Shown one piece after another: positions 42,114 to 49,839 of a stretch of DNA of 64,000 nt. Below the pieces are notes generated by a model. It was not told the DNA's origin. It saw nothing but the letters and a program-made list of their open reading frames with translations, and searched no databases. Within the stretch, counting starts at the first letter, position 1. Every line of letters starts with the position of its first letter. The stretch spans positions 868,001 through 932,000 of the forward strand of contig NZ_CP019343.1 of the NCBI RefSeq assembly GCF_002117105.1. Reading direction: 5' to 3'. This stretch comes from Oceanicoccus sagamiensis (lineage in GTDB: Bacteria > Pseudomonadota > Gammaproteobacteria > Pseudomonadales > Dasaniaceae). A program made the position numbers and the translations under genes.

Positions 42114-44120
42114 ATGATGCAGTTTTTTATCGCGCTGATCGCGCTTAGTGTTGTTCTCCCCAGTTGGGGTGAAGAAAAGTTTTATTCACTCACCGTTGAT
42201 ACCCTGCCGGTTAATTTTAGCGGCAAGCCTGTTCAGGCTATGGCAATCAATCAGACCATTCCCGGCCCGGTACTGGAATTTACCGTGGGTGATACCGCCG
42301 TTATTACAGTGACCAACCGTCTGGACAGCGATGCCTCCATCCATTGGCATGGCTTACTGCTCCCCCAGGATCAGGATGGTGTGCCCTATTTAACCTACTT
42401 CCCGATTAAACCCGGCAAAAGTTTTACTTACCGCTTTCCCATCACCCATGCCGGTACTTATTGGTATCACTCCCATACCAATATCGATGAGCAGCGCGGC
42501 CAGTATGGTGCCATTATTATTCACCCCAAAGAAAAAGACCCTCGGCAGTATGATTACGACAAAGTAGTACAACTCTCCGACTGGACCGATGAAGACCCCA
42601 GAGCCGTTTTAAATAATCTGAAAAAATCCGGCGAATGGTATGCCTATAAAAAACACTCTGTAGTCAGCCTGCAAGGCTATCTGGAGCGAGATAAATTTGA
42701 TACCTGGCTTAGTAACCGCTGGCAACGAATGGAAGGTATGGATGTTAGCGATGTTGGCTACGATGCATTTCTCGCCAATGGTCAACAGCAATTACAGCTG
42801 CTACCCCAAGCCAAAGCCGGGGAAAAAGTGCGGCTGCGCTTAATTAACTCCGCCGCCTCCAGCTACTTTTCGATTGAGCAAAGCGACCAGCCTTTTATTG
42901 TGATTGCCGCCGACGGTATTGATGTGCAACCGGTTAAGGTTAAATCCTTATTAATGGGCATGGCTGAAACTTATGATGTCATTGTTACTATCCCAGCCAG
43001 CGGCGCGGTGAATATACATGCCAATAATATCGATGGCAGTGGTTATGCCGCTATTACAATCGGTTCCGGCCAAGCAGTACCAGCACCTCTGCCAAGCAAA
43101 CCTGATTTATACCAGGCCATGGATCATAGCAACCACAGCGCTCACAGCAGCCACCACACCGGGCATGCCATGCACCATCAGCCAGCTATTCGAGCACTCA
43201 GCTACCAGCAATTAAAAACCACCAGCCCGGTTAAATTTTCTGGCCCGCTAAGGGAGATAAAACTCGACCTGACCGGCGATATGGAAAATTATAACTGGAG
43301 CTTTAATAACACTATTTTATCCAACGCCGATAAAATAAAAATTAACCGGGGCGAAGTGGTTCGTATGACATTTAATAACACCACCATGATGCGCCACCCC
43401 TTACACTTGCACGGCCACTTTTTTAAAGTGATTTCCGGCAATGGTGATTTCGATGTAATAAAACATACCGTTGATGTTGGGCCGATGGCGACAGTCACTA
43501 TTGAGTTTGCTGCCAATGCAGAAAAAGACTGGTTATTTCACTGCCATAATCTCTACCATGCTAAAACCGGTATGGCCCGGGTACTCCGTTACAGTGATTA
43601 CCAGGGCAACCCTGCCTTTATGAAAGCCAAAATGGCCAGCAATGAAATTATGGATACCGATGGCTACTGGCGTACTGATACCTCGCTTTACTCGGACTAT
43701 ATCAGCGGAAAAATCCGCTATAGCAATTATCGCTATGCACTGGAAGCCGAAGCGGAAAGATCCGGCTGGGAAGAGTCTGAAGCAGAAGTCGCAGCGCTCT
43801 ATCGTATTGATCAATGGACGCAACTTTATCTGGGCAGCCAATACGAGTGGGAAGATAGCGACTGGGAATATCAATTAGGTGTTCGTTACCATGCCCCCTT
43901 TAATATCGAACTGGATAGCTGGTTAAACGATGACAAAGAAATTCATATTGGCTTTGAAACCAGCTTTCAACTCACTACCCACTGGCAACTGGAACTGGAA
44001 GCCGACTCTGAAGGTGAGCACGGCGGTTTTCTGCAATGGCGTAACTCACCGGCTTATGCCATCGGTATAGGCAAGACCGATGATACCGATATTATGCTAG
44101 GAATTAGCGCAACTTTTTAA
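42114..44120 (+). CDS. copA: Multicopper oxidase (CopA family) with CopB-like C-terminal barrel domain
   Basis: 668 residues from ATG 42114 (AGGA upstream). A Sec-type signal peptide MMQFFIALIALSVVLPSWGE lacks the twin Arg usual for CopA. Copper ligands are in HWHGLLLPQDQDGVPY, YWYHSHTNIDEQRGQYG, RHPLHLHGHFF (about 420) and WLFHCHNLYHAKTGMARV (about 472-489). A His-rich loop (SNHSAHSSHHTGHAMHHQ, about 343-360) lies in the middle. The oxidase ends near 492. The remaining 175 residues alternate polar and hydrophobic positions, include EAEAERSGWEESEAEVAALY and YQLGVRYHAPFNIELDSWLN, and end in LGISATF, resembling part of outer-membrane CopB. Role: Cu(I) oxidation in the periplasm, perhaps tethered at the outer membrane. 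Confidence 0.87.
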   Translation: MMQFFIALIALSVVLPSWGEEKFYSLTVDTLPVNFSGKPVQAMAINQTIPGPVLEFTVGDTAVITVTNRLDSDASIHWHGLLLPQDQDGVPYLTYFPIKPGKSFTYRFPITHAGTYWYHSHTNIDEQRGQYGAIIIHPKEKDPRQYDYDKVVQLSDWTDEDPRAVLNNLKKSGEWYAYKKHSVVSLQGYLERDKFDTWLSNRWQRMEGMDVSDVGYDAFLANGQQQLQLLPQAKAGEKVRLRLINSAASSYFSIEQSDQPFIVIAADGIDVQPVKVKSLLMGMAETYDVIVTIPASGAVNIHANNIDGSGYAAITIGSGQAVPAPLPSKPDLYQAMDHSNHSAHSSHHTGHAMHHQPAIRALSYQQLKTTSPVKFSGPLREIKLDLTGDMENYNWSFNNTILSNADKIKINRGEVVRMTFNNTTMMRHPLHLHGHFFKVISGNGDFDVIKHTVDVGPMATVTIEFAANAEKDWLFHCHNLYHAKTGMARVLRYSDYQGNPAFMKAKMASNEIMDTDGYWRTDTSLYSDYISGKIRYSNYRYALEAEAERSGWEESEAEVAALYRIDQWTQLYLGSQYEWEDSDWEYQLGVRYHAPFNIELDSWLNDDKEIHIGFETSFQLTTHWQLELEADSEGEHGGFLQWRNSPAYAIGIGKTDDTDIMLGISATF

Positions 44121-44211
44121 GCTGTTAACCATAGAGTAAAATTACACAGAGCGAATTCCCCGCATATTAACTAGCCTCAAGCATGGATATGGAAGTCCCG
44201 CCTGCCTCCAG

Positions 44212-44240
44212 TTGACAGCAATCTACCCGCTAATTACACT
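44212..44240 (+). promoter_or_regulatory. Sigma-70 promoter for the DUF1835 gene
   Basis: -35 TTGACA (44212-44217), 17-base spacer, -10 TACACT (44235-44240). Transcription would begin near 44247, at the first base of the structured leader. Confidence 0.65.
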
Positions 44241-44246
44241 GCCCAA

Positions 44247-44350
44247 AGGCTTGGTCAAAGCCTCTGTGTCCGCGGAAAGGGCTGCGCCCATGACCAGGTG
44301 AAACACACCTGTTTTTTGTTTCCCTTTTCTATCTGCCTGGCGGACACAGA
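44247..44350 (+). ncRNA. Attenuator-like structured leader with competing stems
   Basis: Two stems exclude each other. One pairs 44250-44257 (CTTGGTCA) with 44291-44298 (TGACCAGG); the other is a terminator hairpin CAGGTG/CACCTG (44295-44300 with 44306-44311) followed by six T. They share 44295-44298. Between the arms of the first is a GGGC-TGC-GCCC hairpin (44279-44289). An outer perfect 11-bp repeat TCTGTGTCCGC (44263-44273) / GCGGACACAGA (44340-44350) spans the terminator. The gene starts at 44372. This is the layout of a riboswitch or attenuator; I match it to no known class. Confidence 0.5.
44295..44317 (+). terminator. Intrinsic terminator inside the leader
   Basis: CAGGTG-AAACA-CACCTG and six T. 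It could also end the multicopper oxidase transcript, whose stop is 175 bases upstream, but the promoter at 44212 lies between them. Confidence 0.65.
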
Positions 44351-44371
44351 TACTTGGAAAGGGTAACGACC

Positions 44372-45673
44372 ATGACCGATAACTCCACAAGGGGTAATAC
44401 CCCATTTCGTCTTAATCTTGAGCAGCAAAAAAAGCGCGCCAAGGAATTATTGCGCGCCTATCAAGAAAATAAAGCTGAAGCCTTTGCACGCTTTAAACAA
44501 TCTCATCCCCAATACACTAACGAACAAGCAGACACAGCTCCTCGTCTAGCCGATGCGCAACTGGTGATTGCTCGTGAGCTAGGTGTTGCCAGCTGGACTA
44601 AGCTAAAACAACATATTGACGAGATGAGCAATAATCAGCGGCTGATTAAAACGCAACAGATAGCGCCAGACTCAGATTTAACAACACTGCATATCCGCTG
44701 TGGCACCGATATAGAAAACACCCTTAAAGAAGCCGGCTTTAGTGGCGCGTTTTTAGACTATAAGGACCCTGTCTGCCAGGGTCCCGTAGTAAAGTCCGAT
44801 CAATACCACCAAATACGCGCCGAGTTTATTGCCAAAGTCTATGGTGACTTAGTGAATTTATCCTACGAGGAAATCTATCAGGACAGCCTGGCTGAACAGC
44901 AAAGTATTCAAACTCTGGCCAATCACTATCAACGAGTCGTGTTATGGTTTGAGCATGATACCTTTGATCAATTATTACTGATCAAGCTACTAGCGGAACT
45001 GGCCAAATACCCACAACCCGCTGTGCTAGAAATCGTCTCTCCCAACCAGTTCCCCGGTACTGCTCGCTTTATCGGGCTGGGCCAATTACCCCCTGAAGCG
45101 ATTTATTTACTCTGGTCAAAACGTGAAACTATCACCAATGCACAACTACAACTTGGCACCGAAGCCTGGGATGCTTTATGCCAAGACTCGCCAGAGCAAC
45201 TGGCAGTATTAATGAAGCAACCCCACTGCCAACAACTCCCGCATCTGCCAGCAGCCATTCACCGGCACTTGCAAGAATTACCTGCCACGGACAATGGGCT
45301 GGGTTTAACCGAACAACTAACCCTGGAAATTTTAAAACAGCAAGCCCGCCCTTGCGGTCAGCTTTTTAAAGCACTAATGACCGTGTATGAGCCCTTGCCC
45401 TGGCTGGGTGATTTAATGTTTTGGCATATTGTAAAAGGTTTGGCCGAAGGGGATGAACCCTTAGTGCTTATTCAAGAGAATAATGAACAGCATTGGCCAA
45501 ACTATCATGCGGTCTTAAGTGAACAAGGGCTGGCAGTATTAAAGGGTGAGAGCGACTATCTGTCGTTTAGGCCTGATGCTTACTGGTTAGGGGGAGTTGA
45601 AATTAAACCAAAGGCAGCTAATTGGCGCTGGGATAAAAAAACTGCCCAGCCCAGGTGGGGATTTTCCGCTTAA
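44372..45673 (+). CDS. DUF1835-domain protein
   Basis: 433 residues from ATG 44372 (GGAAAGGG upstream). The first 75 residues (NLEQQKKRAKELLRAYQENKAEAFARFKQSHPQ ... LADAQLVIARELGVASWTKLKQHI) are a widespread N-terminal motif also seen ahead of ankyrin-repeat proteins. From about residue 95 (LHIRCGTDIENTLKEAGFSGAFLDYKDPVCQGPV) to about 300 is a DUF1835 domain, with a DUF3658-like end. Function of this domain is unknown. The leader upstream suggests regulated expression; LysE and GNAT genes follow on the same strand and may be co-transcribed. Confidence 0.85.
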   Translation: MTDNSTRGNTPFRLNLEQQKKRAKELLRAYQENKAEAFARFKQSHPQYTNEQADTAPRLADAQLVIARELGVASWTKLKQHIDEMSNNQRLIKTQQIAPDSDLTTLHIRCGTDIENTLKEAGFSGAFLDYKDPVCQGPVVKSDQYHQIRAEFIAKVYGDLVNLSYEEIYQDSLAEQQSIQTLANHYQRVVLWFEHDTFDQLLLIKLLAELAKYPQPAVLEIVSPNQFPGTARFIGLGQLPPEAIYLLWSKRETITNAQLQLGTEAWDALCQDSPEQLAVLMKQPHCQQLPHLPAAIHRHLQELPATDNGLGLTEQLTLEILKQQARPCGQLFKALMTVYEPLPWLGDLMFWHIVKGLAEGDEPLVLIQENNEQHWPNYHAVLSEQGLAVLKGESDYLSFRPDAYWLGGVEIKPKAANWRWDKKTAQPRWGFSA

Positions 45674-45751
45674 AAGTGTCTTAAGTAGATGGAAGTAAAT
45701 CGCCGAGCTTTAAACGGCGATTTACCTAAATCCCATCGAAGCAGGCACACT

Positions 45752-46378
45752 ATGATAGAAACTACTCAAGCATTAGCTTATATCACCGCATTGGCCATCG
45801 CTGCCGCCATACCGGGCCCGGGTATGACAGCCTTGATTGCCAGAAGTATTAGCTCTGGAGCACTAACAGGGTTCGCTATGCTTTTAGGCCTTATTCTTGG
45901 GGACCTTACCTATCTGTCCTTGGCGGTATTTGGGCTTGCTATGCTTGCCAAAACATTTAGCTTTTTATTTATCTTAGTTAAATGGGGAGCTATAACCTAC
46001 CTCTGTTATCTGGCATGGCAGTTTTGGCATGCAGACCATCAACCATTAAATTCAGCCAGCACCCCATCAAAGAAGAGCCTTTTTTCAGCGGGCTTATCAG
46101 GGTATTCAATTACGCTGGCAAACCCGAAAACTATTGCTTTTTATCTGGCACTGCTACCCGTGATGATTGATATTGGAACCATATCCCTACAAAGCTGGGG
46201 CTTAATATTAGTGCCCCTTACCATTCTGGTATTGCTACCTGTAGGTGCGCTATTTATCCTCGCATCTATTAGTGTACGAAGAACCTTATCCAGCACTAAA
46301 GCACAACAGATTTTACATAAAGGAGCAGCAGCTACCATGCTAGGCGCGGCAGGGACGATGGCAGCGAAAGAATTATGA
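45752..46378 (+). CDS. LysE/RhtB-family amino-acid or metabolite exporter
   Basis: 208 residues from ATG 45752. About six membrane segments. The N-terminus YITALAIAAAIPGPGMTALIARSISSGALTGFAMLLGLILGDLTYL carries the family's PGP motif followed by the G-x-x-x-G-L-x-x-GD signature, and NPKTIAFYLALLP the second. It should export an amino acid or similar small molecule. An earlier ATG at 45689 would add 21 polar residues with no ribosome site and is less likely. Its stop overlaps the GNAT gene start (ATGA), so the two are coupled. Confidence 0.88.
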   Translation: MIETTQALAYITALAIAAAIPGPGMTALIARSISSGALTGFAMLLGLILGDLTYLSLAVFGLAMLAKTFSFLFILVKWGAITYLCYLAWQFWHADHQPLNSASTPSKKSLFSAGLSGYSITLANPKTIAFYLALLPVMIDIGTISLQSWGLILVPLTILVLLPVGALFILASISVRRTLSSTKAQQILHKGAAATMLGAAGTMAAKEL

Positions 46379-46866
46379 TCCAAGTATTTAAACAGTCTAT
46401 GGAAAAACAGGTTATAGATCATATTCTGACTATTGAAAACCACGAGTTTCATTGTAATTTAACCTTGGAAGATCAGCCTGACCTACTCAATATACAAGAA
46501 AGCTATATTGATAATGGGGGTATGTTTTGGGTGGCAACTGACCATGATCAAATTATTGGAACTTTGGGGCTATATAACTTGGGCAACGGCAACTGTGATT
46601 TACGAAAAATCTTTGTCCACCGAGATCACAGAGGAGGAAGCTCCTCTATTGCCCAACAAATGCTAAACCGTTTTGAACAATGGGCAGCATCCCACGGATT
46701 TTCAACGATCTACCTTGAAACTAATAGCATCTTTGCCTCCGCTATTAGCTTTTATAGTAGAAATGGCTTTAATAAAATCACCCCTGAACAACTACCTGAT
46801 GGCTTCCCCAAGATCAAAGTAGCAGAATATTTTTTTCACAAAAAAATATCGCTCAGCCCTGCATAA
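46375..46866 (+). CDS. GNAT-family N-acetyltransferase
   Basis: 163 residues. The acetyl-CoA-binding motif A is VHRDHRGGSSSIAQQMLNRFEQWAASHG (about 81-108, with the R-x-x-G-x-S variant), preceded by the WVATDHDQIIGTLGLYNLG strands and followed by YLETNSIFASAISFYSRNGF. The ATG overlaps the exporter's TGA. Linked to an exporter, it may acetylate the exported compound (inference). Target unknown. Confidence 0.88.
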   Translation: MIQVFKQSMEKQVIDHILTIENHEFHCNLTLEDQPDLLNIQESYIDNGGMFWVATDHDQIIGTLGLYNLGNGNCDLRKIFVHRDHRGGSSSIAQQMLNRFEQWAASHGFSTIYLETNSIFASAISFYSRNGFNKITPEQLPDGFPKIKVAEYFFHKKISLSPA

Positions 46867-46975
46867 GCTTAGATGGCAAGGTTCTGTCGTAAGCATGGCG
46901 TATTTCTGTCGTACTATAAGCTAGCACTACAGAGTATGTTTGCTGTTCTACAAACAATATCTGAGGAGCCGGAGA

Positions 46976-47407
46976 ATGGACCCTATGATCAATACAGCAT
47001 TAATCAAAACACTTAGAAACGAACGCGCTTGGTCACAAGAGCAACTGGCGGCCATATCAGGCTTAAGTCATCGTACTATTCAAAGAATTGAAAACGAAGG
47101 CTCTTGCTCTTTAGAATCCAAAAAAGCATTAGCAGCGGCTTTTGATATGGAGGCTGAAGGTTTAGATATTGATACAACGAAAATCACAACACAGAAACAA
47201 ACTATCAAGGGAGTAAAGCTTGCATTTCTGGCGGTAGTACTAGGTATGTTGTGTGCCTATACAGGGATTACTCACTCTTTGATTAATCACCATATCAGCT
47301 CCGGTCAGGCGGGCTTATACTACGGCGGTATTGCGGCCTTTTGTGGTATCTGCAGCGGCCTCATCGGTATTTTATCAAATAGGCTTCAATCCAGTTCTTT
47401 ACAATAA
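46976..47407 (+). CDS. XRE-type DNA-binding protein with membrane anchor
   Basis: 143 residues from ATG 46976 (GGAGCCGGAG upstream). The N-terminal helix-turn-helix runs LIKTLRNERAWSQEQLAAISGLSHRTIQRIENEGSCSLESKKALAAAF, ending at about 60; a charged linker follows, then two membrane segments (AFLAVVLGMLCAYTGIT and YYGGIAAFCGICSGLIGIL). Membrane-bound XRE proteins of this shape are common but their signals are unknown. It stands alone after the GNAT gene, 110 bases away. Confidence 0.85.
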   Translation: MDPMINTALIKTLRNERAWSQEQLAAISGLSHRTIQRIENEGSCSLESKKALAAAFDMEAEGLDIDTTKITTQKQTIKGVKLAFLAVVLGMLCAYTGITHSLINHHISSGQAGLYYGGIAAFCGICSGLIGILSNRLQSSSLQ

Positions 47408-47475
47408 ACGAACCCACCCAGGGTTAATAACAAAGGCAGCGACTTACCCGCGGCAACAAAGGATTGATTAAGCTG

Positions 47476-47504
47476 TTGACCGATAGTACCAAACTTGGTA
47501 CATT
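47476..47504 (+). promoter_or_regulatory. Promoter and operator of the HigBA module
   Basis: -35 TTGACC (47476-47481), 17-base spacer, -10 TACATT (47499-47504). A palindrome GTACCAA-AC-TTGGTAC (47486-47501) covers the spacer and -10 start, as expected for autorepression by the HigA antitoxin. Confidence 0.65.
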
Positions 47505-47526
47505 CTTCGAGTCACAGAAACCATGG

Positions 47527-47885
47527 ATGGTATCTAAACAATAAAAATTATTAGCGTCAGCTTTTTCGCCACCAGCAATGGCAACGAACCCGTAAGACAC
47601 TGGCTTAAGACATTAAGCAAACAAGATAAGCTTATTGTCGGCACTGAGATTAAAACCGTTGAGACAGGCTGGCCGCTGGGTATGCCTGTAGTACGCAAGA
47701 TAAGCAAAGGGCTTTGGGAAGTACGTATTCAACTGTCGGGTAACAAAATAGCTCGCGTACTTTTTACGGTTATTACAGCAAAAATGATATTGCTACATGC
47801 TTTTATTAAAAAGTCACAAGCCACCCCCAAACGGGATATCAGCTTGGCTGACTCTCGTAGAAAACTCGTTATTAAGGAGAACTAA
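47527..47885 (+). pseudogene. higB: HigB/RelE-family toxin, 5' end disrupted
   Basis: From 47538 the frame encodes TIKIISVSFFATSNGNEPVR, WLKTLSKQDKLIVGTEIKTVE, GWPLGMPVVRKISKGLWEVR and ARVLFTVITAKMILLHAFIKKSQATP, the full HigB-type toxin (Gp49-like, PF05973). No ATG opens that frame: the in-frame ATG at 47523 meets TAA at 47535. The ATG at 47527 is out of frame but would join if one A were added to AAA (47536-47538), giving MVSKTIKIISV. Either a one-base error or mutation, or initiation at a rare codon. The toxin would cut mRNA at ribosomes. The antitoxin follows one base after its stop. Confidence 0.6.
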
Positions 47886-47886
47886 T

Positions 47887-48174
47887 ATGAGCCTAAAAAA
47901 TCAACATATCGGTAGTGATTTTGATCATTTTCTGGAAGAAGAAGGTATACTCGCCCAGGCTCAGGCGAAAGCTGTAGCCAAGGTTGTTGCCTGGGAATTA
48001 AAAAAATTCCAAACCGAGCAATCGATTACCAAAGTCGCCCTGGCCAAAGCCTTGCAGACCAGCCGTAGCGGGCTGGACCGCTTATTAGACCCGCAAGATA
48101 CCAAAGTCACCTTAAGCAGCCTGGCAAAGGTAGCACAGGTGATGGGAAAGCGTATGGAGATTCGTTTTATTTAA
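47887..48174 (+). CDS. higA: HigA-family antitoxin (XRE type)
   Basis: 95 residues. AAGGAGAAC gives a good ribosome site before ATG 47887. Residues 45-90 contain the helix-turn-helix TKVALAKALQTSRSGLDRLLDPQDTKVTLSSLAKVAQVMGKRMEIRF. It follows the toxin by one base, the usual toxin-first order of hig modules. It neutralises HigB and represses the promoter through the palindrome at 47486. The antitoxin frame is intact even though the toxin start is not, the state expected if the toxin has been silenced. Confidence 0.88.
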   Translation: MSLKNQHIGSDFDHFLEEEGILAQAQAKAVAKVVAWELKKFQTEQSITKVALAKALQTSRSGLDRLLDPQDTKVTLSSLAKVAQVMGKRMEIRFI

Positions 48175-48200
48175 ACCGAACGGAGAATACCGAATCATCG

Positions 48201-48235
48201 AACAAAAAAATGCCTGCTCAAGATGGAGGCATTCT
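48201..48235 (-). terminator. Rho-independent terminator (minus strand; may also stop higA)
   Basis: On the minus strand GAATGCCT, an 11-base loop and AGGCATT are followed by a run of eight T. It closes the minus-strand gene set that ends at 48362. In the plus direction the hairpin is followed only by CTTTC, so termination of higA there would be weak. Confidence 0.8.
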
Positions 48236-48361
48236 TTCAAAAGGCTTTTTAAGACTGTAGAGGAAAATCGCTAAATCTTTAGCTGCGATTTAAATAACAA
48301 TACATCGCATGCTATCCATACAAGGCACTGCAAACACTATGACGGGAAAGAAACCCCAAAC

Positions 48362-48514
48362 TTAAATAACCGCTGCAAGTACCACTATCAAAACAACCAC
48401 AACCAACAAACCCACAAAAAACCAATTATCCTTAAACTCCCACCAGGGTTTATCCAGCAGGTTTTTTCTGGCTTCTATTTCTTTTTTACTGCCTTTTTTC
48501 TTTTTTTTACTCAT
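48362..48514 (-). CDS. Small single-pass membrane protein (50 residues)
   Basis: Reading from ATG 48514: MSKKKKKGSKKEIEARKNLL, then DKPWWEFKDNWFFVGLLVVVVLIVVLAAVI and stop. A strongly basic N-terminus (nine Lys in the first twelve) and one C-terminal membrane helix. CAGGAG lies 12 bases before the start. It begins 22 bases after the stop of the gene at 48537 on the same strand and before the terminator at 48201, so it looks like the last gene of that unit. No family recognised. Confidence 0.7.
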   Translation of the reverse strand: MSKKKKKGSKKEIEARKNLLDKPWWEFKDNWFFVGLLVVVVLIVVLAAVI

Positions 48515-48536
48515 CTCTATTAGCTCCTGGAGTTCG

Positions 48537-48833
48537 CTAAACCTTAAACGTAGCCACCATATCCATAGGCGAAAAATTGGGTTCTGCTTCGCAGCGCTCT
48601 GAGGTCCCCTCCCCCAACGTCTTATAAAATTCCTGCGACATCAATAAACCCGCTGTAGCATCATCTTTTAAATAGGTCACATGTTTAAAGCTCACCCCAT
48701 CATGCAAATGATAGGCGGTAAATTTTATATCCGGGTTATTAAGCTGTTTTAACTGCGCAGCAAATTCTATCAGAGCTGCTTTTTGCGCACCTACTTGATC
48801 GGCTTTAATTTTATATTCGGTCACTACATTCAT
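48537..48833 (-). CDS. Small dimeric alpha/beta-barrel-like protein (ABM type)
   Basis: 98 residues, soluble. The pattern MNVVTEYKIKADQVGAQKAALIEFAAQL ... KFTAYHLHDGVSFKHVTYLKD ... EFYKTLGEG resembles antibiotic-biosynthesis-monooxygenase or EthD-like ferredoxin folds. Its ATG overlaps the stop of the phosphotransferase gene upstream (48830-48833), so they are translationally coupled. The reaction, if any, is unknown. Confidence 0.65.
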   Translation of the reverse strand: MNVVTEYKIKADQVGAQKAALIEFAAQLKQLNNPDIKFTAYHLHDGVSFKHVTYLKDDATAGLLMSQEFYKTLGEGTSERCEAEPNFSPMDMVATFKV

Positions 48834-49807
48834 AATACGGCCTCAGCCAATTTTAAAGTATAGGCATTAATTTTTGCATGCCCCGGCATCCAACCTTGTA
48901 AGAAACGGTAAAAGTCCGTCCATGCCACCGGATACAGCGAACGCCACTGCTGCTCCAGCTGCGAAAAATCTATTGTCGATTGCTGGCGTACCAGCGACTG
49001 TTGCAATATGGCAAAGTAAAAATCCAGGCATTCTTTTTCATATTTTTCGCAGTCATTTTCATCCATACAACTGCCCAAAAAATACGCTACATCCTTCATT
49101 CCGCAACCGCCACCGACATATTGAAAATCAACCGCGGCCGCATGACCCTCATCAGAGAAACAAAAGTTAGCCACCTTGGCATCACCGTGAACCAAGGTTT
49201 GAAATGAGCTTTCACGCAAACGCCGATCCAGATCCTCAGCAGCCTCTTTTAACTCACCGGCGGGCATCGCCTCAAATTCATCAGGGCGGGTATCCAAGTG
49301 CCAATAACTGCCTACCGGCCATAAGCCCTCAGGGGCTTGCCCCATAAAGGTGCCATGAAAATTAGCCAGCCAACGCAAACACTGTTTAACACCTGACAGG
49401 TCAAGTTCATCTTTTCTATGGGGGTAACCCGCGGCATCCAAATCCTCTAACACCATAACTGTGTGAAGATGATTTTCAACGGGATATTGGTACACACCAT
49501 AGACCTCAGGCACACGGCTATACTCACCACATTGACTGGCAAAGTGCTGATACCAATGCATTTCAACATCGTAGGACTGGAGTTTTCTCTGATGGGAGCG
49601 ATCGGTATTCCAACCGCGGGGATGGTGGGCTTTGGTGGGCGGTGACACCCACTTGACCACCACCGATTGAGCACTGGCATTAACACCCGATAAAAAATAA
49701 CGAACCACTTCGCCGTAACCACTCCATAAAGACTGCAGGGTTTCGCCTTTAATAGCGTGGTCGGCTCCTGTGGCGCTACGTATCTTGTCGTTAAGTAAGT
49801 CGGCCAT
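48830..49807 (-). CDS. Aminoglycoside/choline-kinase-like phosphotransferase
   Basis: 325 residues of the APH/ChoK protein-kinase-like fold. The catalytic loop HGDAKVANFCF (HGD-x4-N) lies near 200-210 and the metal-binding Asp in AVDFQYVGGGCGMKDVAYF near 217. N-terminal ATP-binding lobe contains VVVKWVSPP. Members phosphorylate antibiotics, choline, or acyl carrier groups; closeness to the ecdysteroid/DUF1679 kinase subgroup is suggested by the DVAYFLGSCM stretch. It lies in a unit with a TPR protein upstream and a small ABM-like protein downstream. Substrate unknown. Confidence 0.8.
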   Translation of the reverse strand: MADLLNDKIRSATGADHAIKGETLQSLWSGYGEVVRYFLSGVNASAQSVVVKWVSPPTKAHHPRGWNTDRSHQRKLQSYDVEMHWYQHFASQCGEYSRVPEVYGVYQYPVENHLHTVMVLEDLDAAGYPHRKDELDLSGVKQCLRWLANFHGTFMGQAPEGLWPVGSYWHLDTRPDEFEAMPAGELKEAAEDLDRRLRESSFQTLVHGDAKVANFCFSDEGHAAAVDFQYVGGGCGMKDVAYFLGSCMDENDCEKYEKECLDFYFAILQQSLVRQQSTIDFSQLEQQWRSLYPVAWTDFYRFLQGWMPGHAKINAYTLKLAEAVL

Positions 49808-49839
49808 TAATTATTATTGCCTGCTCTATCAGCACAGGA

